A DNA stretch of 64,000 bases, from contig PDHQ01000049.1 of the NCBI GenBank assembly GCA_003339415.1, positions 129,194-193,193 on the forward strand, written 5' to 3'. The notes under the pieces were generated by a model that did not search any database, was not told where the DNA came from, and worked only from the letters and a program-made list of their open reading frames with translations. This DNA comes from Ophiocordyceps camponoti-saundersi (nom. inval.). Its lineage: Eukaryota > Ascomycota > Sordariomycetes > Hypocreales > Ophiocordycipitaceae. This document shows, in pieces, positions 37,540 to 50,800 of the stretch. The translations under genes were made by a program, and so were the position numbers. Every line of letters begins with the position of its first letter. Position 1 is the first letter of the stretch.

Positions 37540-38490
37540 CGCGCCCTTAACGCTAACTTACGCTATAGGGGAGTATATTATATAAGGAAATAGTAATAAT
37601 AAAGACGCTATACTACTAATAAAGGTATCGTATATATATACGCCTTACCTTAATAACTTTATAAATAAAGGTATAGCCGAATATATCCGCGGCTAGGCGG
37701 CGGCCTATTAAGCGTATTATTCGTAATATAGGAGATACCTTTAAGAAAGGCACCTCTTCGCTAAGAACGTACGCTTTCGGCAGGCCGCCCGTAATCTATA
37801 AAATATAGCTACTAATAACGAAGCCGTTTAGGAGCCCGCCTACGCTTATAAAGGTAATACTCTTAGCTATTATATTATTTTAACGCCCGCTTTCTAGGCC
37901 CGCGCTAACCGTTTTAAGATATAGCTTAATATTATATAACTCGCCCCTTACGCTATTATTAATATCTTTATATTCCTATCGCCTAAGCTATTTAGCTTTA
38001 ATACTTTTATCTTTTTTAGCGGTAATATTATCCCCGCGCTTATATTATTAATATATTATTATAATATAAGCGGCGCTATAGCGTAGTATTAGTAATACTA
38101 AGCTTAGTAATAGGGGTAAGTTATTACTAGCTTTAACGCGTTTGCCTCCCGCTATAAAGAATCTTTACGGCGGTAAGAGTAAACTTAGTAAGATATTCTC
38201 GCCTTATAGCGAGAAGAGGCGGCCGCCTAGGCTGAGGATCGATAATAATAACTTAAGGCTAACTATAATATTTATACGGCCCTCGCTAACCTCGCCGCCT
38301 TATCGTCGCCGCCCCGCGCTCTTTATTACGCCTTAGCTAGGTAAAATTAGCTACCGTAATCGCTATCGCTTATAATTAAAGGTTATAATCGCTTATATAA
38401 CGTATTAGTATCCGGGCTTAATATACTCCTATATAGCTATAATAGTTTAAGCTAAGCGTAGTTAGCCGATAATATCGAGGAGGAAGAAAA
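37540..38490 (+). pseudogene. Antisense ghost ORF (aORF) of Gypsy element B, best-preserved copy
   Basis: On the plus strand, opposite to pol, one frame runs from at least 37,559 to about 38,486 (about 310 codons). Its only breaks are TAA/TAG. Landmarks: YAIGEYII near 37,559, YTPYLNN near 37,638, ERHLFAKNVRFRQAARNL from 37,745, a cluster of TAA/TAG reading as a former Gln-rich stretch (38,099-38,119), SFNAFASRYKESL from 38,129, an REEAAA coil at 38,210, and a closing EEEEK near 38,480. A, C and D carry the same frame. The start ATG is lost. His and Gln survive as CAC and CAG only in GCA context (37,751, 37,790). No known family recognised, and no catalytic motif is apparent. The Gln-rich plus coiled segment could suit a nucleic-acid or protein-binding role, but that is a guess. 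Confidence 0.75.
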
Positions 38491-39199
38491 ATAGTAAAAT
38501 ATGCTAAACGCGCTATAGTAATAAAAGGAAAGATAAAGATAGGAGGGGGGCGGGGTATAATAAGCTAGAAAAAATTTACTAAAAGAGAGGGGGAATTTAC
38601 TTAATTATTTACTTAATTAAGTTTAAATAAGAGAGTATATTCGGGGCTATTATATATACGAATATCTCCCTAATATAACTTATAATTATCTAAAATAGCG
38701 TAATATTATAAGCTATCTAATAGCTTTTAAGTTAGCGTAATATATCTTTTCTATTTTATTAATACTTAATAATAGGGGGGTTAGCCTTATAAGCGTCGCT
38801 TATAAGCGTTTTTTATAGTAAGGATTTCCTTAATTTTATATTTATTAAGGGATAAGTTATCGTTAAAAAGTTATAAAAAAAGTTTAAGATAGCTATTAGT
38901 AAAAGATTATAATAAGAGTAAATTATATATAGCATATTTAAGTAAATTAATATAAAATATAAGATATATATTTTTTAAAATATTAAGTATAACGGTTAAA
39001 AGGGATAAGATAGTAATAATTTTATACTTAGCTTTAAGGTAATCGAGTTTCTTAAATAAGCGGTTAGAATAAATATAGCGAAAATCTAATTATATAAAAT
39101 TACTAACTTAGAATCGTTTCGCGGGGCGATAAGCACTATTAGAGGCGTCCTATTACTTTTATTAAGCCTATATAATAAACGCTTAAGTAAGCTAAATAC

Positions 39200-42100
39200 C
39201 TTTTTATAAATACTAAGCGAAGGTAATAGTACGCCCTTTTAAGGAGGTAATTAGTATAGAAAACGTAAATAGCTATTAGATAAGGTTTAAATTATATTTA
39301 TATAGTAAGCGGTTTAGATTTACGCCTATTATAGATAACTTTTTATTATTTAATATAAGTTAGTAAATAAGTAAGTAAGAAAGCTAGTTAAGCTAAGAGA
39401 ATAATATTATATAATAAAAGATAGCTTATACCTCCTAGTTTACTTATTTTATACCGCTATTAGTTTATAAGTAATAAGCTATTAATATAAGTTATTTAAT
39501 ATTTATAAGGCGGTAAAAAGTTAACTAAAAATAACTTATTTAATTCGAATTATAGTTAGATATAATAGCTATAAGAAAGCTATAAAAACGCTACTAAATA
39601 TAAATAAAATATTTTACGTAATACTTAGCTTTTATAAATATTATTACTTTTAGCTATATATATTTTAATAGCTAATTAGTAATAACTATAAGGAAGCGGG
39701 GCTAAGAAAGATCCGCGGTAAGTAAGTTTATTATAAAGTTTACGAAAATAGTTACTTAGTACTTTTCTAAGGGCGGTAATAGTTATAGTAAGCTCTAGTA
39801 ATAATAGCGTTAAAGGTAATTCCTATAATAATAATAGTTTCGAATAAATTATACTATATTAGCTAATATACTATCCTAATAATAATAATAATAAAGTAAT
39901 ATAAATATAATATTTTTACTAAGGTGCTTTATAAATAGGGAATTATAAGTTTTTTAAATTAAGGTAGTTATTAGAGGTTCCTAGTTAGGCACCTAAAGTT
40001 AGCCCCGGAACTATAGCTAGCCGCTAGCGGAAAGGGAATAGTTTACGATTTACTCTTTTATACCCGCCTCGAAAAGGAACTTTTAAGCGCCCTCCTATAG
40101 CGCGGTATATTATATTATATAAAGCGGGTTAGATTATAACGCTATAAGCTATAATTCCCTTAAGTACTTATTTATAAAAGGGGCTAATATTATAAAAGTA
40201 ATATTTTAGCTTTAAACCGGTTATAATTTAAAGGAATAAATAGATAAAAGCTATATAATATAGCTAAAACGCGGAGTAATATATTATTACTCTTAATTAT
40301 AATAAAAGAGGATATTAGGCTAGGTAGCTTACTTACCTAAGCGGTATTATAAATAAAAGTTAAAAAAAGTAAATATCTTAGCTTATTAAGCTTAATATTC
40401 CGATATAGCTTTAAGAGTAATAAAATACTTTAAGGCCTTATAATCTATAAATATAGTAAATAAGGAGGAGACGCTTTGGAGTTTAGCTAACTACGCCTTA
40501 AGGTAATAGATAATAATAAGAAATTCCTTATCGTAGATTATATAATTTTATTCCGCGAGCTAAAGCTTTTAAGAGAAATATATTATAAGCTATAGGACTT
40601 AATCTTAACCGCGCTAAAAAAAATAGTTACCGATTACCTTACCTAAATAGTTTACTTTTATAATAATATCGAGATCGGGGCTTTACTAAGCGAGGGTAGG
40701 GGAGGAGATAAACGCGTTTTTTAGTCGCTTAAAAGTATCTTAATAAGCTAAAGTTTAATCGAAGGGGGCGTTACGCTTCGTAAAGGTAATAAGTAAGGCT
40801 ATAAGGGAGGAAAACTAAAAGATAAAATTACGATAAAAGTTTATAAAGCTAATAAAACTATATATACTTTTTACGTAAGTTAGTACCTCTTAGTTTCGAA
40901 TTACTAAAATCTTAGCTAGGTCTAGGTATACCTTTTATCTAGCGTAAATAATAAACTTAAGGTATTTAACTTTATAAATTATAAATATATATTTATCGAG
41001 GTTTAAATATAGTTTAGCTTACCGTAATTTTACGAAAATAATATAGATTTTCTTCTAATAGTTTAAAAATAAGCTACCTAAATAGATAAGAATATCGTTA
41101 AGGTAAGTAATAATAAAATCCTTAAAGGAATCGCTTAGGGAAATATTAATATATCGTTAGAATAAGGCGGGGGCGCTAGCGAGACTAAAAAAATAAATAA
41201 AGTATTCGAATAGCCCGAAACGCGTATAGAAAGTAGTTAGATATTCCTCGCTTTTTACGATATATATCTTATAAAAGGCGGTATATATATTAAGTTTAGT
41301 AAACTACTAAGCGCTAGAAAAATTACGTAAAGTTTCCTTTATAAGGGGTAGGGGATAGCGGTCCTACTTAATAAGTTAATTTAAGGCCCGATAATCGATA
41401 TAGAACTACTAGCCGCCCTTAAGCTTTTTAGCTAGGAGGACTAAGGCAGCTATAAACGATAAGCTTACGCGAATCTATTCTTTATTTATAAGATTAGTAA
41501 TTTATTTCCGCACTTTAAGGAGGTATTCGCGCGGTATATTATATAATAGCCCCTAAGGTAACGGCGGTAAGGATCTATTAAGCTATTATTATAAACGGAT
41601 ATAGTAATTATATATACCGCGATAAGGGGGAAAAACGCTCGCTTTTTCTTTATTAAAAAGGTCGCTAAAGTTAGATACCTCGGAAAGTAAAGAAACTAGT
41701 AAGGTAAAAGGAGATAATATTTTAATTTATAGGATACGTAAAATATCCCGTAAGCTTATAATAAGGAAACGATAGCCTATATACTAATAAGATTCGCGCT
41801 TTATTAATATAGTAAAAATTAAGCTTAGGATAGTAACTATTCGATATTTTTAAACTCGCGTTTTACTATATAGGATAATAAGGTTATCTATAAAATAGAT
41901 AATAAGATATCGTTATCTTATATAAAAGGATACGTTATATTACGCTATCTAAAAAAAGCTAAGGATTATATCTTAAGTTAAGCTAGGGATTATATATATA
42001 ATTATAAGCGTTTACTAGCTATTAATATCGGTAATAAATTAGACGATATAATAAATTAAGGAGGAGTCCTTAAAATAAACTTACTTTTAATAGCGGATTT

Positions 42101-42500
42101 AAATTATAATACGGATTATATATAAAGTAGGGAGAGGAATATATTAAAGATAGTAACGTTATACTTAAAACTCGCTTATAGTAGTATAGTAATTATAGCT
42201 ACTATTTACTTACGCGTTAATAAAAGTAATAAAATTTATAAGAATAAGGATAAGGAGAGGACTTACGTTTATATTCCTTATAATATCTATAAATTAGTTT
42301 TTTAAATTACTATTTATTAAATCGATATAATTACCTTCCCCCTATAAGAGACTTAATATAGGGGGGATTCTTTTCCCTAATCTAAAAAAGCGTCCTAGTC
42401 GGCCTCTCCTATTTCTATAAAGCGTACGGATAAGGATAAGGGCGAAGACGGGTATACTAAATAATCCCTCGTAAAGTAGCTTACCTAGCTATAACGTAAA
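39200..42500 (-). pseudogene. Gypsy pol ghost of element B
   Basis: RT block at 41,120-41,073 on the minus strand (DFIITYLNDILIYLG). Segments at 42,340-42,370 match the region of A near 600-640 and of C near 47,815, fixing the collinearity. Integrase is presumed left of about 40,600 by family order. Boundaries are approximate. Confidence 0.6.
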
Positions 42501-43424
42501 TAATATCTTTTAACCTAACGCTTACTATATTCCTCCGTAAAAATACGGGGAGCGGAATAGCGGGGTCCTAAACGCTACCCTTTATATTTACTATATCTCT
42601 AACTACGGGAAGAACGCCTCGGGGTTATACTAGTTTAGCGGATATCTATTATAGGTATATTAACGTCCTAAGCCGCTAAGAAAGGAGTAAGGGAAAAAGG
42701 TATTTAACCTTTACTTTTAATTCGGAATAACTTAATATTAATAGTAATAAAATAGATATAGGCTATAGCTAAGATATAATTATTAAGGGGAATATCGCGT
42801 CTAAAATAGTAGTATTATAACTTAAAGGTAAGCGCGCGATATAGATATATTACCTTAATTTTATCTGCCTATATAATACCCCCCGAGAGCGATAATTTCG
42901 CCTTAAAATAAATAAGGAAATCGGAGAATAACTCGGAGGTACCTTAAGAAAGCTTTTCTAACTCCGTTATAGCTATCTAATAGCGGTAAAAGTTAGTAAA
43001 TATTATATCGAGATACTTAAGGAAAGTTTTAACTTAGTATTAATATTCCTCGCCTTACTCGAAAAATAAGGCTACCTTTAACTAAATAATAAGCGATAGA
43101 TATTAATAAAAGAAAACTTATTAATTATAATCGTTACCGATAAAAGTATAATCTGCTAATAGCTTATATAATATAAGGGCCCGCTAAGCTAGAAAAAAGG
43201 TTTTATCGCTATCGAAGGGGAAGCTAGATAAAAAAGGTTTCCGGCGTAGGGGCTACGGCGAGGGCTCCGGCTAAAGTTACCGGTATTATATTAAGGAGTA
43301 AATAATATCGCGTTACGCTCGTAGGACCTCCTATAGCTTAGAGATTATCGCCTATTACTATTATAGCTAGGCGATAATTACCTTTTAAGAGATAAGGTTA
43401 TCTATCGTAATAATAATTATTCTA

Positions 43425-43610
43425 TATAAGGGTTCGACCTTTAAGCTATCTACGAGGAGGTAACTCTATTATTTAGAACGATTATAAAGAACTATAGAAA
43501 AGGGGTTATAACGCCTAATAGGGGTAGGCGATCTACGCGCGCGCCGCGCGCGGAAATAACTAATTACCCTACGTAACTTAGCTATTCGGGCATAGCCCGA
43601 ATCCCTTATA
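43425..43610 (-). repeat. LTR of element B (right, 5' LTR of the element)
   Basis: 186 bp, same ends. The hairpin ATTCGGGC-ATA-GCCCGAAT at 43,584-43,602 is perfect. Confidence 0.92.
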
Positions 43611-43965
43611 TTAAATATTTTTTAACTAATCTAAATATAGTTATAAATTATAATTAATTATTTAAATAAGTAAATTAACTAAAGTATATATTAAATAGTA
43701 TTTTTTACTTACTTAAAATTCTTTTAAAAAACTAGCTATTTTTTATTTTAGAATATTTTTAAATTATAAGTAATATTAAAGGAAAAAATAAACAACCCCC
43801 TTAACTAGAAAAAGGTAAGGAAAATACTAAAATCCCCTTTTAAGAAAAACGTAAGTAAGAAAACCCCTCTTAAGATAAAGGTAAGGAAAAGGCTAAACTT
43901 ACTTTATTAAATAAAAGTAAGGAAATATTACTAAAATTATCTCCGAAAGGAGAACTATTAGTTTT
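43611..43965. other. Older RIP DNA between B and S3
   Basis: Continuation of the sequence left of 37,121. No gene seen. It contains short CCCC-rich patches (43,795-43,870) with repeated AAGGTAAGGAAAA. Confidence 0.4.
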
Positions 43966-44175
43966 TATAAGAGATTAGTCTATAACTAATTATAGCTAGA
44001 TAAGGGGGTTTATAGCGGATATATCTAAGTCTTCCTAATAGCGCTTAGTTATCGCGCGGGGTATATAGCTAGCTTAGGAGGAGGGCTTCTCTCTCCTTCT
44101 TTTCTTCTTCTTAATAACTTTAATTATAACTTTACTTTAGCTTATTTCTATAATTATTATAATAAGACCTTTATA
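43966..44175 (+). repeat. 5' LTR of S3
   Basis: 210 bp, TATAAGAGATTAG to GACCTTTATA. Confidence 0.88.
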
Positions 44176-45519
44176 TTAATTAAAGCTCCTCTTACCGCTA
44201 ACTAAATATAAGAGTAAGATCTTAATATAAAACGCTATTAAATTCTACTTATATTAAAGCTGCTCTTAGCTTATTCTAGCTTTAATTCTTAGCTAGCTGC
44301 TATATATATTAAATTTATAATTAATAGAGCTATAATTAGAAAGCTTAAGGCTTAGTTTTATTATATTTTTTCTCGTCTTAGCACTTTCTAGTAAATATAT
44401 ATATTCTTTTAATACTTTATTATAGTTACGGATTTTTCTTTCTAGCTTAATACCTTTTTAGTATACGTTTCTAAGCTTCTTAGAGAGAGTTATAAGGAGC
44501 GCCGTATAAGTCTTTACTTAGTTAAGATATATTAGGGGCTATTAGAGCCCCTTAAAAAATATATTATAAAGTAAGAATTCACTCTTTTTAAAGCTAAGCT
44601 ATTATATTAGTTTTATTATATTAGAATTATTTTACTTTTATCTAAGCTATATAAGAAGCTATAAAAGCGCTTAGGTTATAAGAACTAGCTTATAATATAT
44701 ATAGCCTTCGCTAGCTTTCTCTAAGGTTTTAATAAAATATTTAGTTTTAGGAATATTCTTAATATATTAGTTAATTTACCGCCCCCCCTTATAGCTAACC
44801 TAATAAATATTATATTTATAGCTTCTTACCCTTTAAGTATTATTAAGTAATAGCGTTATTATTATTATAACTAAATCGGTTACTTTAAGCGTAATTATCC
44901 GAAGCTTTATAAATAGATAAGGGTATTAGGGTTAGGGCTTATTAGAAGTAAAGCGGAGTAGCTAAGAGCGGATCCGAAGTATTTTAATTAAAGGGAGAAT
45001 AAGTAAAAAGGGGCATATATATATTAAATATTATAGCTTAGGTAATTTCTAGCCTTAGTATATTATTTTATATATAAGTAATCTATACTTAGCTTAGGCT
45101 CGCGGATTTATTAGTAAGTATATACCGTAGCTATATTACGCCTTAGCTTATAAAATAGCGCTAATAGCGCGTAGTAATAAATATTTAGCTAGCTTTATTA
45201 TTTATTATAATATAAGTTATTTTCTAAGCTTCCCGTAACTAGTATAATATTACCTAGTCTAATACGCTAGCTATATAAGTAAATTTTACTATTAATATAT
45301 AAGTTTATTTTTCCCTATTTTAAGTAGTATTATAATTTTAAGCTTATTAAAATCTTCCTTATAATCGCTATAGGGAGCTTTTCCGCCCTCTTATCTTTAT
45401 CTTTATAGAGGCTATTAAGCTATTAGCTAAGGATTATATAAAGCGTTTAGCTAATATAATAGTATATAACTTTTCTATCTTATATTTTTATTTCCTTAGC
45501 TAGCTTAAAGAGGGGGCTA

Positions 45520-45728
45520 TATAAGGAATTAGTTTATAACTAATTATAGCTAGATAAGGGGGTTTATAGTAAATATATCTAGGTTTTCCTAATATCGCTT
45601 AGTTATCGCGCGAGGTATATAGCTAGCTTAGGAGGAGAGCTTCTCTCTCCTTTTTTTTTCTTCTTAATAGCTTTAATTATAACTTTACTTTAGCTTACTT
45701 TTATAGTCGCCGTAGTAAGACCTTTATA
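45520..45728 (+). repeat. 3' LTR of S3
   Basis: 209 bp, TATAAGGAATTAG to GACCTTTATA. Confidence 0.88.
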
Positions 45729-46543
45729 GCTTTAAAGAAAAATATTTTAAGGAAATAATATTTCCTAGATCCTCCTATATTATTATTTAATTCGAAAAGA
45801 CCTTAATTACTTTTCTTAGAAAAGGAAAAGCTAATATAGATAATTAATAAAATTCTATATTCTTATTATATTTATCTTTAAAATTTAGATTTAAATAATA
45901 ATTTATAATTATATAATTAATTAAATTTATAAAAACTATTTAAATAATAAGTTTAGCTATAAGCTAAAAATATTAAATAATTTAAGCTAGCTAATACTTT
46001 TAATATTACTTTTAATTAAATTAAAGAAACTAATTAAAGTATTATTTATTAAAATATTAACTAATTTATAAACGCTTTAAAATAAGTTATAGCTTAAAAT
46101 AAGGATTATATAAATAAACTTATATAACTTATTCCCTTTTTTCTTAAAAGTTATATTATAAGATAATATTCCGGAGATTTAAATTTATAAATTAAGCTAA
46201 AATTTACTTTTCCTAATTTTAGAATTTAAAAATAAGTAAAAGTTTTATAAAAAAGGTTTATTACTTAACTTAATATTACCGCTTTTATTATATAAAAATA
46301 AAGCTTTATATCTTAAAATATATTTATTAGAAAAGATTTTAAATTATAAATATTAAAAATAAAAAAAATAGCTTAAATAGCTTTTTATCCTAAATAATCT
46401 ATACTAATAATTATTTTTTCCTAACTTAATATCTTTCTTTAAGAAACTTTCTAATAGCTAACTAGCGAAGATATTTTAAATAACTAAATATATAAATATA
46501 AATAATTTATTTTAAATTTCTAAACTAAGCTAATTAAAAAAAC
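45729..46543. other. Older RIP DNA, left flank of element C
   Basis: No assignable gene. Its CTAATAGCTAACTAGCGAAGATATTTTAA-like segment (around 46,450) resembles 53,817-53,870 to the right of C, suggesting both flanks come from related older elements. Confidence 0.4.
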
Positions 46544-46793
46544 TATAAGAGATTCGGGCTACGCCCGAATAGCTAAGTTACGTAAGGGGTACTTAGTTAA
46601 GTCTACGCGTATAATAAGCATAAGGTATATATAAGTATATACGATTAGTTAGCGCCGCGCGCGGGATAGGCGCGGGCTATATATAGACTATAACCCTAAG
46701 TATATATACTATATATACCTTAAAACCTCTTAAGTTATTCTATATTAATAAAGTTAGCTTCTTATAAATATTAAGGAGTATAGGACCTTTATA
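46544..46793 (+). repeat. 5' LTR of element C
   Basis: 250 bp. A perfect hairpin ATTCGGGC-TAC-GCCCGAAT at 46,552-46,570 lies just inside the LTR start. A CG-rich run GCGCCGCGCGCGGG follows. Confidence 0.9.
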
Positions 46794-47899
46794 GTAAAAT
46801 AACTTTAATTATAGATAACCTTAATATTTAATAAGCTATTATCGCCTAGCTTTCGGAGTAATAAGCTACTATCGCGGAGCTTTAAAGCTTTATACGCTAA
46901 TAGTACTAATTTATATAGCTTCTTAAATAATAGTAATCGTAACCCCGCTATAAGCTATTACCTTTTAAATTATTATTTAATAGCGATAAGAACTTTTTTC
47001 TAATATAGCGCTTTTTTATATCTTATAAGCTATAAGTAAACTAGGCCTTTATTAGTACTACTTATAACTAATAAGTATTTTTATATTAATACTTATCTTT
47101 TATAATCTAAGCTAAGGTAGCTTTATTTTTTAAGTAAGGTATTAAATATAAGTATAACCTTAATTATTTCCTAAGTTACCTTAATATTATATTTACTAAC
47201 TTATACTAGCGCTAAACGGCTATAATAGAGCTTAAATACCTCGCGTAAGGTATTTCTAAGTTTTTCTCTAATTTCTTTATTTACTTTAAAGCTAAGCTTA
47301 CTCTAATAAATAATACTAAATAAGCTAATAAGATTAAAGTTATATACCTTTATTATACCTTTACGCTAGCTTTTTACTAATATTATATAAGGCGTAATAT
47401 TCCCCTAACTAAGTATATTATCGCTATTACTAAGATCCGCGTTATTATTATAAATATTAAGTTTTTTTACTTTAAAAATAAAGGCTAAACGCCCTTATTT
47501 TCTACTTTTAAGCTATCCTAATATACCCCGATAACTAATATATACTAGACTAATACCTAGCCGCGCTTTAGTAAATATAATAGCCCCCCCTCTTAAGGCT
47601 AGAATAGCCGCGGCGGTAAAACCTATTATTAGGTAACTAAGGCTAATAGCGATAAGATTATAAAGCGGCGCGCTAAGGGCCGCTACCTCCGCTATAGTAA
47701 TATTAGCTATTTCTTATATAAGTATAAGCTTAATCCTCCCCTATTAGCCTTTTTAGTCCGCTTTATAGATATTATAAAAGAGGAGGAGAACCTTACCTTA
47801 AACTAAGGAAATAAATCCCCCTTATATTAAGTCTCCTATAAGGGGAGGATTTTTACGGTAATATTACTTATAGAATATTAAATAACTATTTTATAAATA

Positions 47900-50800
47900 T
47901 TAGTTAAAATATAAACTTACCTCCCCTTTTTCTTCTTATATTTATAAATTTTATTTTTTTTATTATTATATAAGTAAATAATAGCTATAATTATTACGCT
48001 ATTATAAGCGAATTTTTTATATAGCGCTACTAGCTTAAGTAAATTCCCCTCTCTTACTTATAAATAATTTATATTATTATATAGATATATCGCTAGTAGC
48101 GCGTACGCTTTAAGCTATACTTATCTATCTACTACCTTATCTATTTTATAGCTAATATTAATAGCTAGTAATTACTTATAATAGCGTATATAATCTTAAG
48201 CTTTACTTAAAACTTAATCTTTAGCTTATTTTAGATAGCGCGTAATAATATCTCGCTATATCTTAGTAAATAGGAAGTTATAATTTACTTTACTAGCAGA
48301 TTAGTTATCCTATACTCCGAATCTTAATAAGTTACTTACCTTATTATAGCTATCCTTAGCTTTATTTTCGCAGCCCTTATTTATTACGAATCTTAGTAAT
48401 ATATTAGTTATTAGTTTCTTACTACTAGCTTACGGGATATCTCTTATATTTTATATATTATAACCTTTACCTTAATTATAGGCCTCTCCTTACTTTCTAA
48501 AATATTAAATTTTACTAACCTATTCGATAAGGAGAAAGCTAGCGTTTTACCCCCTTATTATAATAGTTATAATTATTATATTTAATTTTACTAAAAACCT
48601 AATAGTTTCTTACCCCCTTTACTTTAAGGCTTACTTTATAATATACCTTATAAATATCTCCTTAAGGTTCGGAAATAGATTATTAACTTAATAGATAAAA
48701 GATAAATCTATATTAGCTTATTATTCGTAGCCGCCCTTATCTTATTTATAAAGAAGCTAGGAGGTAGGTAGCGCTTTTATATTAATTATCGCGCTTTAAA
48801 TAAGGTAATAAAGTAAGATTATTATCCCCTTTTACTTATTAAAAAGATACTTTATAGTTTTTTAAATACTTACTAGTTTATAAAACTTAATATTTATACC
48901 GCCTTTTATAAGCTTCGTATTATAAAAGGTAAGGAATATTTTATAGCTTTCTATACTTAGTTTAGTTTATTTAAATACCTTATTTACTTTTTTAGCTTTA
49001 TAGGAGCGCCTACTATATTTTAGCGTTATATTAATATTATATTTAATAACTTTTTAAGGGATTTTACTATAATATACTTAGATAATATTTTTATTTATTT
49101 AGGAAATTCCTATTCTAATTATTAGCGTAAAGTATATATTATATTTTTACGTTTTTATTAAGCTAAGCTTTTTCTTAATTTTAATAAGTATAACTTTACT
49201 ATTTATCAGGTTAAATACGTAAGGTTTATTATTTACGCTAATAAAAAAATATAGCTAGACCTTATTAAAATTTCTATAATTCTAGAAAAAGAGGTGCTAA
49301 CTTATATTTAAGGCGTGCGTAGTTTTCTTAAATTTACTAACTTTTATTATAATTTTATACCTTACTTTTTAAACTTTATAGCTCCCTTAGTTAAGCTTAC
49401 GAAATATAGCGCGCTTTTCTATTAGACCGATAAATATTAGCTTACTTTTAATACGCTTAAGTCCGCGTTTATTTTTACCCCTATCCTCGCCTAGTAAGAT
49501 CCGGACTATAATATTATTATTAAAGCTAACTATTTTAGTAAAGCTATTAGTAAGTACTTTTCTTAGTTTAGCTTAAACTATATCCTCTAACTTATTAAGA
49601 AACTTTTACTTATAGAATAAAATTATATAATTTATAATAAAAAGCTTCTTACTATTATTTCTTATTTTAAAATATAATTTACTAAGTTACGTAAAATTAC
49701 GCGGCTATTCTTTATTTTTATAAATTATAAGGCTTTAAAATATTTTACTACGCTTAAGGCTATAATAGAATATTAGGTATATTAAGCTAAGATACTTACC
49801 TTTTTTAACTTCCGCCTTTAGTACTATCTTAATATATAAGCGTCGCGGCCTAATATACTCTCTTAGCGAGAATAAGATCGCTATAAGATAGAGAAGCGCT
49901 TTAGTTAAATTATATAGCCTATATCTATTTACTTTTTCGGGTTATAGTTAGTCTAATCTAGCCTAGCTTTATTTTAGTTTCTTATAGCTATACCTCCTAT
50001 TTAAGACGCCCCGGCCCCTTTTTATAATAAAACCTTATAGGACTTTTAGTTAAAAGCTCTTTATACTAATTTTTTTTATTATATACGCTACTAAGTAGTT
50101 TAGTTAAACGCTTAAAAATTTCTACTAAAGGCGGGTACTTATAAGTAAGTTATAAATTATTCTATCTCTATTTATAGATACCTATAATTTTAAGGCTATT
50201 TTTAAGTTCCTAAATAAGAATTTTTAATTATTATACTTATTTAATAAACTTATAATTCCCTTATAATAAAATATTTTAATAGGAATATTACCTTTATATT
50301 TTTTTAATACGAGTTTTATTAAAATAATATATTTATAAATATAATATATTTTATTTATAACTATTACTATTATAAAGATTACCTTAATTATTAGCGCTAT
50401 TAAAAGTTACTTTAGCTACTACTTTCTCTTAAATAATCCTAAATAACCCTTTTTATAAACTTTATAACTAAGCTACCCGCCGCCTTAAAATCCTAGCCCC
50501 GTTTCCTAATAATTATTATAAATCGCTTATTAAAATATATTTAGCTTAAAGCTATAATATTTATAAATACTAAGTAATATACTAAGCGCTTTATCTAATA
50601 TTAGTAATAGTTTTATAGCTTTTTTTATAAGTTAATTTCCGATCGCGGTTTTAATTAAATAAGCTACTTTTAGTTTACTCTTTATTATCTTACCGGGGTT
50701 AATAAGCTATTTTCTATAATATATTACCTTTAAACTAATAAGGGTATAGAGCGTATAAACTAAAAAATATAAGCTATTCTTTATTATATAATCTCCTTCT

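Larger units (their letters stand above)
37126..43610 (-). mobile_element. Complete Ty3/Gypsy LTR retrotransposon B (6.49 kb, minus strand)
   Basis: It is bounded by 186-bp LTRs (37,126-37,311 and 43,425-43,610) and a perfect TSD, TTAAA. Orientation is from the RT block on the minus strand (41,120-41,073, DFIITYLNDILIYLG, one Asp of YxDD retained) and from the purine tract GGGCGGCGGGG next to the left LTR when read on the minus strand. Same family as A, related to C and D. The 1.2 kb next to its 3' LTR carries a ghost gene on the opposite (plus) strand. The two LTRs differ mainly by transitions. Confidence 0.93.
43966..45728 (+). mobile_element. S3: gag-only LTR element
   Basis: 1,763 bp with LTRs at 43,966-44,175 (210 bp) and 45,520-45,728 (209 bp). 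TSD GTTTT (43,961-43,965) against GCTTT (45,729-45,733), one C-to-T difference. The interior aligns with S1 and S2, including the zinc-knuckle region near 44,860. Confidence 0.88.

Noticed and set aside
38142..38336. Open 64-codon plus-strand frame in the RIPped arm, starting at TTG
   Set aside because: No ATG. It is the neighbouring frame of the antisense ghost ORF of element B. It lacks stops only because the true frame there is rich in former Gln codons. Comparison with element A supports the other frame, where TAA/TAG positions coincide.
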